A stretch of DNA of 64,000 bases from Colletotrichum lupini. Its lineage: Eukaryota; Ascomycota; Sordariomycetes; Glomerellales; Glomerellaceae. The DNA lies in the NCBI RefSeq assembly GCF_023278565.1, contig NC_064677.1, forward strand, positions 1-64,000, read 5' to 3'. Both the position numbers and the translations under genes were made by a program. A model generated the notes under the pieces. That model worked only from the letters and a program-made list of their open reading frames with translations, did no database searches and was not told where the DNA came from. How positions within the stretch are numbered: position 1 is the first letter of the stretch; each line of letters opens with the position of its first letter. Positions 43,033 to 54,814 of this stretch are shown piece by piece.

Positions 43033-44400
43033 TCATCTCCTCCTACGACCGTTAATGTTTCTTCCTGGACCCAGTCGCACCTTGCCGTTGGCACCGGTTT
43101 GGCGGTCACCTGTGAGAATGCTCGGAAGGTAATCCTCGTCCATAAGATCTCTCCGCCGAGCACGGCGATTGTCACCCACAGCCCTCTCGTACTCCTTTTG
43201 GTCTTCCGCGAAAATGAGGTTGGTACCCCAGTTGTTCTTGCCGCCGACGTTCTTGGAGAGCTTGCCGCTGGCTGTGCCAGCTGAAGGCTTGGGAATACTG
43301 AAAACGTTGCCTCTGTTGTTCCACTGGAAGTTGCGCTTCAAGTGAATCTTGAAGGTGCCGTCCTCATCGGTCGTGCAAGACGTGCGAATCAGAGTGGCCT
43401 GTCCACAGCTAGGGCAAAACTGGCGATCCATCTTCTTGCAGACCTGGAAGCACCCGTGGCACCGCAGGACCCACGTCTTGAGTTGGGTGATGCGCGACAT
43501 GGACGGCGAGAGCAAATTGAGCCCAATTCTCAGAGCGACGTTCTGCATGGCGTAATCGGAGGTAAGGATTCCGACCTTGATGTCAATTGCAGGCGCAGTC
43601 GGCTGCAGCAACTTGCTGTCCTTCTCCTTTTGCTTCTTCACATTGGACGGTGTAATCCAACCGTCTTCAGAATCTGATTCCTCTCCTTGGGCCTCAATGG
43701 CGCCAGCGACGCTTGCTACAGCTGGCTCGGATGTTGTCTTGTCGTCCACCTCGAGGTTGCTCATATCTTGTGTAATCTGTGCCGTCTCAACGTCCGATGA
43801 CGAGGCTTCCACTGTCGCACTCTGCTGAGTTTCGGTTTGTGTCTTCTCAGCGCTCTGTTCGATTGAAGTGTCCTCCTGGGCTTGAGTGGGCTCCGCCACT
43901 TCATCGGTTTCGGTCGCGGGCTTTCCCTGCGACTCACTTTCAGCCTCGGCTTCTGGTACCGGCGTCTCGGCGCCGGATGCCTTGTCGTTAGAAGACCGCG
44001 CACCCGGCTGTTTCCTCAGATTCTGGTCGCCTCCGGTCTTCTCAAGCTCAAGCTCGTAGGTCAAGGCAAGCAAGTGCAAATCAGGTCTGCTGAGAACCTC
44101 GAGATCACCAGACCGGCGTGCAAAATCGGACACGAATTTGATGCTGTCGGGGCGGGGGTTGCGAAGTTTGACGAAAGGCATGAGGGTAGTCTGAACTCGA
44201 GTGCGGGTGCTGACATCGCGAATTTCGTCGACAATGGAGGGTAACATGTAGAGCTCATCGGCCTGTGCGATTAGAGTGCTGACAGGAGGGTCGTTCTTGA
44301 TCAATGGGCCGGTATCCAGAACAATAGCGTGTATGGGTTTGCGCTCCTCGGCCGCAGTTGGGCTTGCGACCGCCGGGGCGGCCACGGCATCGGTGGACAT
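43033..44400 (-). CDS. NOB1: 20S pre-rRNA endonuclease Nob1
   Basis: PIN-domain endonuclease that cuts 20S pre-rRNA at site D to make 18S rRNA in pre-40S particles. Single exon, 455 aa from ATG 44400 (MSTDAVAAPAVASP); the frame stays open upstream to 44736, but that part lies in the leader and is not family-like. The PIN domain starts HAIVLDTGPLI with its acidic residue and continues MLPSIVDEIRD. A long acidic Ser/Thr/Glu-rich linker (about 150-260) leads to the C-terminal half, ILTSDYAMQNVALRIGLNLL, and the zinc ribbon CHGC..CPSC. The tail is basic (GRNINGRRRR), as in other Nob1 proteins. Confidence 0.95.
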   Translation of the reverse strand: MSTDAVAAPAVASPTAAEERKPIHAIVLDTGPLIKNDPPVSTLIAQADELYMLPSIVDEIRDVSTRTRVQTTLMPFVKLRNPRPDSIKFVSDFARRSGDLEVLSRPDLHLLALTYELELEKTGGDQNLRKQPGARSSNDKASGAETPVPEAEAESESQGKPATETDEVAEPTQAQEDTSIEQSAEKTQTETQQSATVEASSSDVETAQITQDMSNLEVDDKTTSEPAVASVAGAIEAQGEESDSEDGWITPSNVKKQKEKDSKLLQPTAPAIDIKVGILTSDYAMQNVALRIGLNLLSPSMSRITQLKTWVLRCHGCFQVCKKMDRQFCPSCGQATLIRTSCTTDEDGTFKIHLKRNFQWNNRGNVFSIPKPSAGTASGKLSKNVGGKNNWGTNLIFAEDQKEYERAVGDNRRARRRDLMDEDYLPSILTGDRQTGANGKVRLGPGRNINGRRRR

Positions 44401-46516
44401 GATGGCTTGTCGACTTTTCGTTTGTGGTGGGAATTTTATGCGCCGAAAAGCGGCGAAAAAAGCTCTTTCGGTGCAGACAAATCGAGAGTGTCGAGGCAGC
44501 AGGCAGTGAGTGCGGCGAATGATTTTGAACGGAATGGGAAATTTCTCTATTATCGCGGGGTTGTGGTGGGGTGTAGTTTTTTCTTCGATAAGACAGGCGC
44601 CCAGGCCACCCCTCCCTTTGGGCTCGGTCAAGCCCCGCACCGCCACCCGGCCACACCTTGACCGCCTCATCTCACCGAGTATCCCTGACCGCATTGTCGG
44701 TGTAGCGCATCCAAATTCGGATAGAATGTGAAGCATTTGTCCGGTCGTTCAACCAACTCACACACTGTGTCTTATGTCATTGTCATAATTGATCAGGCTC
44801 TTGTAACTTACTTTTGCAGGAGGCTGTGATAAAATAGGCGCCACGGATTAGTGTAGACTGCCTTCACTACCTAGAATAGACTGTTTTGTCGAGAATCAAC
44901 AGAAAGACTTACATTCTCTATGCGAAGCACATAGTACAGAGTTACTAGACAATCGAGGCAGAAGTTGACCGCCGTTAAATCCTAGAGGGCGCTCCATGTC
45001 TACGACACATTCGAAGGATAAAAGAAGCCAGATTCCATGTGACAAAGAGAAGCTGCGGTGAAGCGCTCATACTCCTAGAGTACAAGAGGGGCTTGACTCG
45101 GCTCTCGGCAATACTAAGCTTCTCTCTTCATGAGGCAACCCACGACAAAAATTAAATGACCTCGGTCAAATGTTCTTATGAGTCTGGTATGCCTTCAAAA
45201 AGAGCGTCCAGTATTGGCCCCAATGCGATTGCGTGCGAAATGCAGAAACAACGTATTTTGGAGGTTACTCATTCGCGGCTTTCGGTACCGGCAATCGGTA
45301 TCTATCTCAAAGCCGACAGCCGGGGACTGTCTCTTACACGCTGTTTAGCCTCTATGAAGTGCACATATTCAGATTGTGTCGCGTGACTGTAAAGGCTCTA
45401 AATAAGTCTCTACAGCTGTGGCTAGTTTCAAGAACTGCTTCTCGACGCTCGAGCACAATTGAGCGTTCAGTCCCGTTCGCAAAAGTCTTGGAGATCCAAG
45501 TTCATCTAGGCCAACTGGGTGCCGACAGCCGCCCCTTGTGCCGGAGTGGTGTGGTGTGGATGGTTCTCCAAATGACGGTGGTCTCTTCACCGTTATGTTG
45601 GCATAACCCATGGACAAGGGACAGTTTTGCAGGAGACTCACTTTTGCCTGCTAAAGTCAAGATTTTCGAGCTCAGCCTATCGTTGAATTTGTTGTGTCAG
45701 CTTGAGTGGAATCGCTGCATGGCTTTTACGTCTCACAGACTCTCAAGGTCTCTTAGGGTATTTGTGGCGTTGGGTGTTCTAGAAACAAAGTTCCTCGCCC
45801 TAACATCCCACCGGAGAGATTTTCGGGGAGCTACGTTGGCAAGTTGGTAGTACCTTAGAAGGGTAGCACACCCCACTGATTAATGCCCAGCAATGATGGA
45901 TCGGGTTGCTCAGCTCCGATACCAAGGAACTAATGTCACCTCCCAAGGCTCCCAAGGTCAGAGACACCCCCCGAAAGGGCCCGGTTACGGCTATGACTTG
46001 TGCCAGGAACGTACATGGAATGGAGTGTAGGTATTGTCGCCTGAGAGGGACCGTTGCCGGGGATTGAGGATTGAGCAGCGAGAACAAGTGTGGTGCCGAG
46101 AGACACATGCACAGTTCACAGTTCGGTCACGGAGCGCCTCCCAGAGCCAATCTCCTCCGTCTCCTTCTCTCTTCCCACGCATTCCCCGTCCTCCGTATCC
46201 CCCAACTGACTGCCAGTCCTCACACTCTGCCCTACCTTACGTCAAGTGAGCTGGGACAGTCACGCACAGTGTGATTGTTCCCCGGATTTCTCCTGCATAA
46301 TTACCTAGGCATAGCTCGGAACGAATACAGTAGCTAAGTAGACACGCTGCCGGCTGCGCGCACGCATTCAAAGAGAGAGACCCACGCCGATTGTTCTCCG
46401 GAATGGGCAACCCATGAGCCCTAGACTGAGCCTCATCTGTCTCTCCATGTCTATTGTACGCGCCGCCGAGTTCCGGTGAGCAACGAGGGCGCGCGCCTAT
46501 CGAGGTAATTGGGAGA
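44401..46516. other. Long upstream region of the Zn2Cys6 gene
   Basis: About 2.1 kb between NOB1 and the transcription factor. A 205-codon frame at 45233-45850 starts at TTG and has no domain; I do not accept it as a gene. No repeats seen. Confidence 0.55.
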
Positions 46517-48995
46517 ATGGCAGACCTGTACGGTAGCAACACCATCGGCAACAGCAGCGTCAACAATAACAACAACGACAACCTTGGACATCACCTCCGA
46601 CCCGACAGACCACCGACAGCCGCTGCCACCACCACCGCCGCCGCCTCAACGACGGCAAACATAACCGCAGACCTGGCCGCCGCCGCAGCTACCACCGTGA
46701 CAGCATCAGCCGCAGCCTCGTCCGTGTCTCCGAAACCGACAAAGCGGTCCTCGGCGACGACATGTGTCACCTGCCGGGCCCGTAAGGTCCGCTGCGACGG
46801 CCGACGCGACATTTGCAGCAACTGCGAACGCCTCGGTTTCTCTTGTACTTACGAAGACCCATCTTCTGATGCTAATGGTGTTGCTGCCGCTCCCACCTTT
46901 CCCTTACCAAGACGCCGTGTCCGACAAGCATGCCAGAGCTGTCACTCACGTAAAGCTCGGTGTAGTGGTCACACACCGGCTTGTGACCGATGTCGTACCC
47001 AAGGCATCGAGTGCGTCTACAGAGCTTCCAAGCGCACCCGGTTGAGCATCAATCCCTCGGGTCTCGTCGACCAAATAGTCAGATCACCGACTTCGTCGAA
47101 CTCGGCACTCGCTACCAATCGTGACGCTCGAAACCGTCGGTCATTGTCCAGGGATGATGTGGCACACGATTCCGATGCCGCCATGGCCGATGCTATGGCG
47201 TCCAACACCCCCAGCACCTTTAATCATGATCTGTAGGCTCACTCTTACTGTCCTTACTCACCCTCGTGCCTCATCCACTGACTGAATTCAGCTCGGCACC
47301 TGATCCTCAGTTCGAGTCTCTGATAAGTCGAGTTCTGGACAATTTCTTTCGCCATGTTCATCACATTCCCATGTTGTCCTTCCTTCACCGGGCCTCTCTC
47401 ATGCAGCGGCATAATGTTGGCGGTCTAGACCGGCCGCTGCTGTTGGCTCTCATTGGCATCACGAGCATGCTCACTGACCTTGGGCCGGGAACGCGAGAGT
47501 ATGGCGAGAAATGTATTGATGAGTCTGAGGGACTCATTTTGAAGGGCCTCGAGAATGCGTCAACGATCAAAGTGCAAACACTTGCTCTCATAATCAAGTA
47601 TCGGATCTTGACACGACGCTTCTCGAGCGCTTTCATGCTTGCTGCTACCGCGGCCAGATTCGCTACGGCTCTTCGACTCAACTACGACAACCCAGATTTG
47701 TGCTTCCTCGCCCAGGAATCAAGACGCCGTCTAATGTGGGCATTATTCATGATTGACCAAGGCATGGCTGGAGGATACCGCGATCTGACCCTGTGGACGC
47801 CCGAGACGATTCACATTTCGCTTCCTTGCAACGAGAGAGACTTCGAGTTCGATCTTGCGCCGCCATCGTTACGACCGCTGGTCCCTAGTCCCGATGAGTC
47901 CGAGAATGACGATATTGGCAGCTTAGCATTACACGTCCGCATTCTCTGGCTCCGCGGCAGAATCCTCAAGTTCGCCAAGCGAGCCTCAAATTGTTCCAAC
48001 GACGACCTTGGACGCCTTCAGGAGCAACTCCAGTCGTTTGCAAAGGAGCTCTCGGACTTTGCTGAGCGCTTGCCTGTGTCGTTCCGCTGGTCTGACAACA
48101 GCCTGCGGTTGAGAGCATATTCTCCACGCCTTTGCGTCTTCATCATGATTCATGTCTGGTTGCGGCAGTGCAACTGTGATCTCTTCAGGATAGGACTTGT
48201 TGGGCTTCGCGATTCTTTGACTAGATCAGCTGCTGAACGGCTGGGGCCAGAATTCATCGCTGGTTGTCAGCGCCAGTGCTACGAGCATGCGATGGAAATG
48301 TCAAATATGTTCACCTCCATCAGAGCGCTGGACCATTACCCCGTTGCGGACCTCGATATGCCGGTGTGCGCGTATCAGTGTATCCGTATGCTTTACTACA
48401 TCTACCATTTGAACGCGGAAGAGTACGGTCTCACGCCAGATATCCTTCGTAAAAAGGCTTCGGTTTGTCTCGAGGTGACCAAGGGCTGTTGCTCTGGAAC
48501 AGCTGCAGTCTCAATTGTTAGTAACAATGACGCTCTTGTCTCACCAAGGAGTTTACTGATCAGTGATAACAGCAAGCCGATCTTCAACGACTCATGGACC
48601 ACGGTCTCTCGATACAGGCTACCCCTAGTCGGCTGCTTAGTGAAGAGCCCCAGGACGAGAGAAATGGCAACGGTGCCAAGCGCATCCGCCTTGCTCGCGC
48701 GAAGCAGGTGCAGTTGGCGGACGATCCAGATAGAGGCGCGCCGGCGGCCGACGAGCTCACCAATCGACCATTTGGCATTGGTGCTTGGGAAGATATACAG
48801 GTTCCCGAATCCAACAAGCCAGACGAGCAGGCGCCTGTGCCATCACAACCCACTGCGCTCGGCTCACTGGAGGTCAATAATGCATTCGAGGGAGCACTTG
48901 ACAGTCTTGATTTCAACATGGAACCCATGGGGTTGGATTCCTTGGCATGGTTCTCAAATGAGTGGGCACAAGGCGATTTCCAAGGCGAGTTCTAG
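46517..48995 (+). CDS. Transcription factor with two Zn2Cys6 clusters
   Basis: Fungal binuclear-cluster regulator with an unusual tandem pair of DNA-binding domains. Exons 46517-47232, 47292-48516 and 48573-48995 join in frame to 787 aa (donors GTAGGC and GTTAGT). Cluster 1 is at residues 83-110, cluster 2 at 139-166; both follow CX2CX6CX6CX2CX6C. An Ala/Thr-rich low-complexity stretch (about 34-70) precedes them. Exon 2 encodes the fungal-specific transcription factor middle region, with HIPMLSFLHRASLMQRHN, ATALRLNYDNPD and ESRRRLMWALFMIDQGMAGG. The acidic C-terminus (ALDSLDFNMEPMGLDSL) may be an activation domain. Target genes unknown; the CYP53 gene lies convergently 650 bp downstream. Confidence 0.9.
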
Positions 48996-49641
48996 TGCCG
49001 GAGAGGTACACGGGGATGTACACCGGAATCCATGGGCCCTGGAGCAAACTCTAAAGAGATATTTGATGCATACGATTGGTCATTGTATAAACACTTCAAG
49101 CTTTATCGACTATATTGGCCAAACCTCCTTTGACCTGAACCCTGAAATCAGACGTTGACCCATCTTATCCCGCCGGCGTGTGGGCCATTTCCTCACCGTC
49201 CGAGGAGGTCGGGTTATTAACTTATCAACAAGCTTGAAGCTTTCCGGGTGTACGGCAACACTCTTGGTATCTCCGCGAGCCAGACTTGTCCAGTGACGGC
49301 TAACGGCCCAAGCATTTGCAACGTTGCCACAGCTTGGTTCAAAGTGAGAATGGTCGGTATGGTCCAGCATGCATTTGAGATAGTACATTGCAGGAACCAT
49401 TTACAGTCCTAGAAACTTAGGTAGTAGGTGCTGGTTATTGAAGGTGGCTTTCTTAATGAGACGATGTGACCATGAATACCGCGTGGCTTGAAAATCCTGG
49501 GACATGAGCTTGCGAGCATTGAGGAATGAATGAGCTCGAGAATATTGAGTTACAACTGAAAGCAAGTGCAAACGCTAAATACCCTGCCGTGACAATCTAA
49601 GAAGCTCCAAGGCCACATTTCCAGCCAAAGAGTTGCGTAAT
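48996..49641. other. Convergent 3' region of regulator and P450 genes
   Basis: No gene recognised between the two stop codons. Confidence 0.6.
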
Positions 49642-51285
49642 TCACCGCCTCTTGATGTTGATGTCGAGTGCCAGAGGCTTCCTCAGGAATCCCTCGTTGG
49701 TCTCCATAATCTCTTGTCTCAGCTCAACTTTGTACCTCCTAGCCCACGTCGCGACGATGAGCTTCATCTCCATCTCGGCCACGTTCCTTCCGACGCATGC
49801 CCTGGGTCCGGTGCTGAACGGGATGAAAGCATTTTTCTGCCTCGCCGTAAGCGACTCCCATCTCTCGGGGCGGAAATCGTCAGCGTCCGGTCCCCAAATC
49901 TCCTTGGAGTGGTGCATGGTGTACGAAGGAACGCTGAGAACGGTGCCGGGAGGGAAGAAGTGGCCGCGAATGGTGACGCCGGGTGAGTTTTCGGGGATTT
50001 GGCGTGGTAGACCAATGCCAGAGGTGGAGTGGAAGCGGAGCGTCTCGTCAATGACCATGGCGAGGTAGGGAAGATCCTTGATCATCTCGTAGGTCGGGAC
50101 ATCGACGGTGGGGGCGATGGCCTCGTCGAGTTCCTTTTGCAGCCTCTCCAATACGCCAGGGGTTCTAGCAGCGTGGTACAGAAGCGCGCAAGAAGAGTTG
50201 GAAGTCGTGTCGCTACCGGCAATCAGCTGCGTCAAGGCCTCGGCAGTAAGCTCCTCTCTGCCCAGAGGCTCTCCCTTGTCGTCACGTCCCTCCATCAGTC
50301 GCGCAAGCAGATCCAGTCTGTCGATATCGGGAGGGTTGTCCAGTCTAGCCTTGACACGCGCGATAGCCATGCCCGCTAGATTCTGCACGGCCTCCAAGCC
50401 TTGGCTGAAGAAGGGATCCGGAATGTACTTTGCCCAGGGCTTCAGGTCGGGGAGAATTCCAAGAGTGGCAGAAACCTCGCCTCTCCGGTTCAGAATTTCA
50501 ATGGCGGGTGCGTATATGGGCGGGCTGTTGGGGGATTCGCGAACCTCGGCGATATCAGCACCGGATGCAAGCATGCCAAACGGCGCACCGAAGGCCAAAT
50601 CGCCAATAATGTCAAATGCCAGGTAGTTGAACCATTTCAAGCAGTCAATGGTGGCGCCAGCTGGGTTGTTCTTGGCGAGCTCATCCCACTTTTGGACGAA
50701 GAGGACCAGGTTCTCGTGCATATAAGGCTCGAATTGGCCAATTGACTTGACGGAAAAGGTGTGCGACACAATCTTGCGCTTGCGTGAGTGCTCATGACGG
50801 TCTCTGGTGTTGAAGAGTCCTCTCCGAATGGAGACAAAGGCGTCGTAAAAGTCTCTGGTGCGGGGTCAGTATGTCTCGAGTCAAAAATTGAACGGTCTTG
50901 GCTCTGGCGACTAGAGCTTGAAGCCCACCACCAAAGGACAGCGCATAGCCCATTTTTGAGTGAGCGAGAACACTTACGACTTGAGAAAGCCGTTGCCGTG
51001 ACCATAGATGGCCTGAATGGCCTCATCGTCGGCAATGCTCACATGGTTGGGCTGGATGCGAACCACGGGCCCCATCTTCTTGTGGATTTCATCGACGGTT
51101 TGGTATCGCGTGCCACGCCGGACAACGGAGAGAAGCCACAGATTGGTGAATTGTGCTGGGAACGGTGCCGGAATTCCACGAAGGGAGCCGAATGTGACGA
51201 AGAAAGGGTAAAGGTAGTAGACAACTACGCCTACGACCACCAGGGCCGGTGCCCAAGGCGTGATGAGAAGCTCTAGGATGGCCAT
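49642..51285 (-). CDS. Cytochrome P450, CYP53-like benzoate 4-hydroxylase
   Basis: Microsomal P450 of the CYP53 type, which para-hydroxylates benzoate and feeds the beta-ketoadipate pathway. Exons 51285-50978 and 50854-49642 give 506 aa. An N-terminal membrane anchor (MAILELLITPWAPALVVVGV) is followed by the proline-rich hinge GIPAPFPAQF. The I-helix oxygen site is AGSDTT, the K-helix ExxR is ETLR in VIDETLRFHS, and the heme loop is PFSTGPRACVGRNVAEME with the thiolate Cys. The last motif and LPRQIPENSPGVTI are characteristic of CYP53. Benzoate detoxification is the likely role; the exact substrate needs assay. No defects seen. Confidence 0.9.
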
Positions 51286-52348
51286 AGTCAAGCTTTTCTC
51301 GTCATGAATGAAGCTGGTCCACCTTTCCAAGATTCGGACAAGGGAGGTCGAGAGGAGTTGATATCTGAGTAAAAAGGGTCCCAATGGACTTCAACAAGAC
51401 TTTAGAGTTCCACGGGAATAATCAAAAAGTTGTCGACATGTGGACGCCGGGGGCCCTTCTTGTACTTGTTCTCTCGTGAGTGTGGGTGTGGGTGTGGGTG
51501 TGTGAGAGAGAGTATCCGTCCCAAGGTGCTAAGGTTAGTTACGTTTCCCAAAACACAAGCAGCAGCCATTTAAAAAAAGATGATAACAAACCGAGACACC
51601 CGTGACGCTACGCTATGCGTTAAGCTTTCTTTGGGACCCTGTCCTGGTGGATATCGCGGGGCGCGGAGAACCGACACGCCTCTTCCCCCGTCCAAATCCT
51701 TTGGCTAAGACCAGACGACGCCCCCCTTGACACAGCCATCCCGCAACGAGAGCCCTAATTCCCCCCCGCGAGTCCCCGCACGGCACTGAGTACGGCAATC
51801 ACGGTCGAGACGGCAGTCAAAGTCGGGATCGCGAGTCGGGGCTCTGACACGGGGGATGCCCATCCTTTCCGGTCAAACGCCCCGCTGGCATAACCCACAG
51901 GTGGATGTGCTCGGCCTCACAAAACGGCTTGGCCGCACGTCATACGCCTCCGAGATTTGCGTTGCCTCGGGTTTAAACACGGAGCTCTGTTCATCGCGAG
52001 CCATACCGAGGCTTGCAAAAGAAGACGTGGTTGAGTAAAAAAATACTGTCTAAATTGTACAACCACTCCCTATATACGATGTATGTGTGCCAGAACAAGG
52101 TCCTTGTCCAAGGTGCCTTTACCATCCGGCCCTATGGGATTTTCCAATGTCCACCAAACGCCAGAATGAATGCAACATACATGTAAACTTCAAGTGTATG
52201 GCCAAATGATGAGAGAATGAAGGAAGTATGAGTACAGCAAAACGCTACCTGAATGCCAGCCGTCCTCTCGTGCTTCTACCGTAGCTTAAGGTACGTCGAG
52301 GTCCTTTGTATGAATAGTGACAAAAATGGCCAGAAAAAACAAAACCGC
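51286..52348. other. Upstream region of the P450 gene
   Basis: No gene recognised. A (GTGTGG)n/(GA)n microsatellite lies at 51475-51512. Confidence 0.6.
51475..51512. repeat. GTGTGG/GA microsatellite
   Basis: Tandem GTGTGG-like units followed by a short (GA)n run, about 190 bp upstream of the P450 start codon. Confidence 0.8.
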
Positions 52349-54814
52349 TCATCTAAGCATATACGATAAATCTGGCAGCTCACGCACAAATTGTTGCACA
52401 AAATCATAACCCTCGGTGCTCGTCTTGGGCGGTTGCGCCGTGGACGGCGTCTGGAAGCCCGTTGTGCGTGGGGTTTCAGCAGGCCCTCCCGCAGATACGC
52501 CGGTAATACCAGACAGCAATGGGTCCGGCGGGTCGTTGAGGTTGGCTGCGATGGATATATTTGCTGGTCGCTTAACCGTAGACGCCGGTCTGAATGTGTA
52601 TGTATTCGCAGATGCTGGCGGGCTGAGAGGGCCGTCTTGGCTTTGGGGTATACTTGCTGCCGCAGACATTGTGGAGGCGGGGGTGGGGCTGCTGATGACA
52701 TTGCCAATATCCCACAGTCCTGATTTGTTACGGGAATCATTTTCTTTGTTATTCCCGGTGCGGAGTGCATCGGCTCCCGGGTGACTGCTAGTCAGGAAGG
52801 CATCGGGAGGCGGCATGCTCGTGACTTCGGCTAGTGGGTTGGTCGAGAATGAATCCCAGCTAGTCTTGGGAAGGGAAGTGGAATCCGTTGCTTCAGCCGT
52901 CGTTGGAGAAACCATGTCTCCCCATTCATCGTCATCCGCATCTGCACCCGCATCCGCACCCTCAATCTCCTTTAAGCTCGTAGCGCTGAGTGCTGGTGGA
53001 GGTGTCGGCGCGGTCGGCTTGATGAACGCCGGGAGGGACGCATGTGACTTTGGCGCGTTGTCAAACCCAGTGAAGGCCAGAGGTAGTGGTATACCCGTAG
53101 CCTGAGGCTTTTGCATCGCCGTTCCCGATGGTGGTTTTATATCCCCAGACCCGCTGCTCCAGCCAAACGTCGCCAGACCCTCCCAATTGTCGTTGCTTTG
53201 TCCCATGGCCGGCGTGCTCCCCGTAGAGCCAGGGAGAATAGGAGCTGCCGATAGCGAGGGCAGGCCGCTTATTGAATGTGTTGGACGGTGGATGGACGCT
53301 TTCCGCTTTGCCTTACGGCCGAACACTCTGTCGAGATCGACCGGAGATGCTGCTGTAGTCGCGTCCCAGCCGAAGCTTTTGCCGCCCGCATTTCGTGCCA
53401 GTCCTCCTCGGAAAGGTCGTCCTCCGAACGAATCTTCCTCTATCCAACGACGAACAGTTTTCAACGTTTCTTGCCGGAGAGTGGAATTCGTCCAGTTGAT
53501 TCGGACATAATTGTCGTCGTCTCCCGCATTGTGCTTGCGCAAAGACTCATGGCGGGACAATCGATACCACATCTTGCGCTCGGAGATGCTCACGAAGCTG
53601 TCGTGTATGACTCGATCCGGTACATCTTCGGGTGAAACTGATTCATGCAAGGAGACGTCTGGCAGGAGAGCTTCAAGGTGTTGAAGGTCAACCTTGAAGG
53701 GCTCGTGTTCTGGGCGTGTTGGCTTGTCAATCTTGATGGTCTCCTCTTCAACTTTGCTCCCTTTATCTAGTAATTCCTTTGCGGTCGGCTCCAGCGTGTC
53801 GCGAGATTCCATTTGCTCCTGATCCTCTTCTGCCAGGTAGTCTTCGGTAGTTCTCTGGCAGGGTAAATCTCCTGAGCCAATATCGGGCCCTCGGCTTACA
53901 CTACGGCGTAATGAAGGCGCCCTCTCGGGGGAATCTGTGTTTCGCTTGGCAATGCCGTCGTACATCTCAACGAGCTCCAGAACCTTGCCAGAGGCTTTCC
54001 TCTGCGTAGGTTTCGGTAACGTATTGTCTTCGATAGAGGTTATAGGGGAGTCAGCGTGCCTCGCGCCTGTCTGTCCGTCGTGTTCGTCATCGTTGTCAGA
54101 CGAGGCTGAGGCCGAGGCTGATGAATGAGCGACATCGTGATCGTGCTTGGGAGTAGTTGGGAATCGATCGAAAATAGGAGTATCGCTGAACTGTAGGTAT
54201 TCGTGTGAGGGGTCGGCAAGAGGTTCGGCGAATTGTGTAGTTATTGGCGTATGGGCAATGAATTCCCTTTCAAACGCATTGGGAGTATTCTTTAAGCCCA
54301 GACCGATCTGCGCTTGCTCGAGCACAAGCGGCGGGACGTCTGGTATCTGGGGAAGATCGGCCAAGGGTTCGGGGTCGTCTCTTGTATAGGTCGATACGTG
54401 GTTCGCCCAGGGGTCAGGTGAAGGCTGGCCGGGGGAAGCGCTGTGAGGGGCGGTGTTGGGAGTAATGGGAGGTCTCAGTCCCGGCGAGGGTGATCGGCTT
54501 CGAGGCCACCTGGGTGTGCTGCTCTTCCTTCTAGGCCTGGGCTCATAGCTCGGTGTCAGACCTTCGATTGGCGTGGCATCGTTGCCCCAAGTCCACGGAG
54601 ATGCATTCGCAGCCTGACCAGGGTCAGGGGATGCCCAATCGCCAAAGGCATCGTCGTCGAGCCAGGCTGACTGGCTGGAAGGTAGGTTCAGGTTGCTCGG
54701 GGTGGAGAGGAAGGCGGGTGGTGGAGGTTCGATGATAGTCTTGGAGGGACTGGTGGAAGGCGCATTTGTATTGTCGGTAGATGATGCCCACGGGGAGCCC
54801 CATGGATCGTCCAT
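52349..54814 (-). CDS. Long disordered protein of unknown function
   Basis: Single exon of 821 aa from ATG 54814 to TAA at 52351-52349. It begins MDDPWGSPWASSTDNTNAPS and ends FVQQFVRELPDLSYMLR. Most of the chain is Pro/Ser/Thr/Asp-rich and looks disordered. Repeated short Trp-Gly/Asp motifs (DPWGSPW, FGDWASPD, SPWTWGND, DEWGDM) resemble clathrin-adaptor or membrane-traffic docking motifs, which is inference only. A more ordered charged segment near HDSFVSISERKMWYRLSRHE, with YVRINWTNSTLRQETL, lies in the middle. Intact, well separated from neighbours and with core-gene codon use, it is very likely real. I cannot name the family. Confidence 0.8.
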   Translation of the reverse strand: MDDPWGSPWASSTDNTNAPSTSPSKTIIEPPPPAFLSTPSNLNLPSSQSAWLDDDAFGDWASPDPGQAANASPWTWGNDATPIEGLTPSYEPRPRRKSSTPRWPRSRSPSPGLRPPITPNTAPHSASPGQPSPDPWANHVSTYTRDDPEPLADLPQIPDVPPLVLEQAQIGLGLKNTPNAFEREFIAHTPITTQFAEPLADPSHEYLQFSDTPIFDRFPTTPKHDHDVAHSSASASASSDNDDEHDGQTGARHADSPITSIEDNTLPKPTQRKASGKVLELVEMYDGIAKRNTDSPERAPSLRRSVSRGPDIGSGDLPCQRTTEDYLAEEDQEQMESRDTLEPTAKELLDKGSKVEEETIKIDKPTRPEHEPFKVDLQHLEALLPDVSLHESVSPEDVPDRVIHDSFVSISERKMWYRLSRHESLRKHNAGDDDNYVRINWTNSTLRQETLKTVRRWIEEDSFGGRPFRGGLARNAGGKSFGWDATTAASPVDLDRVFGRKAKRKASIHRPTHSISGLPSLSAAPILPGSTGSTPAMGQSNDNWEGLATFGWSSGSGDIKPPSGTAMQKPQATGIPLPLAFTGFDNAPKSHASLPAFIKPTAPTPPPALSATSLKEIEGADAGADADDDEWGDMVSPTTAEATDSTSLPKTSWDSFSTNPLAEVTSMPPPDAFLTSSHPGADALRTGNNKENDSRNKSGLWDIGNVISSPTPASTMSAAASIPQSQDGPLSPPASANTYTFRPASTVKRPANISIAANLNDPPDPLLSGITGVSAGGPAETPRTTGFQTPSTAQPPKTSTEGYDFVQQFVRELPDLSYMLR

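Noticed and set aside
44401..44736. Upstream extension of the NOB1 frame by 112 codons
   Set aside because: The extension does not resemble Nob1. The ATG at 44400 gives the normal start just before the PIN domain.
45233..45850. 205-codon plus-strand frame upstream of the Zn2Cys6 gene
   Set aside because: It begins at a TTG, has no domain or plausible protein text, and lies in a long promoter region.
52349..54814. Enzyme assignment for the 821-residue protein
   Set aside because: No catalytic domain can be seen; the Ser/Thr/Pro-rich composition alone does not support any enzyme name.
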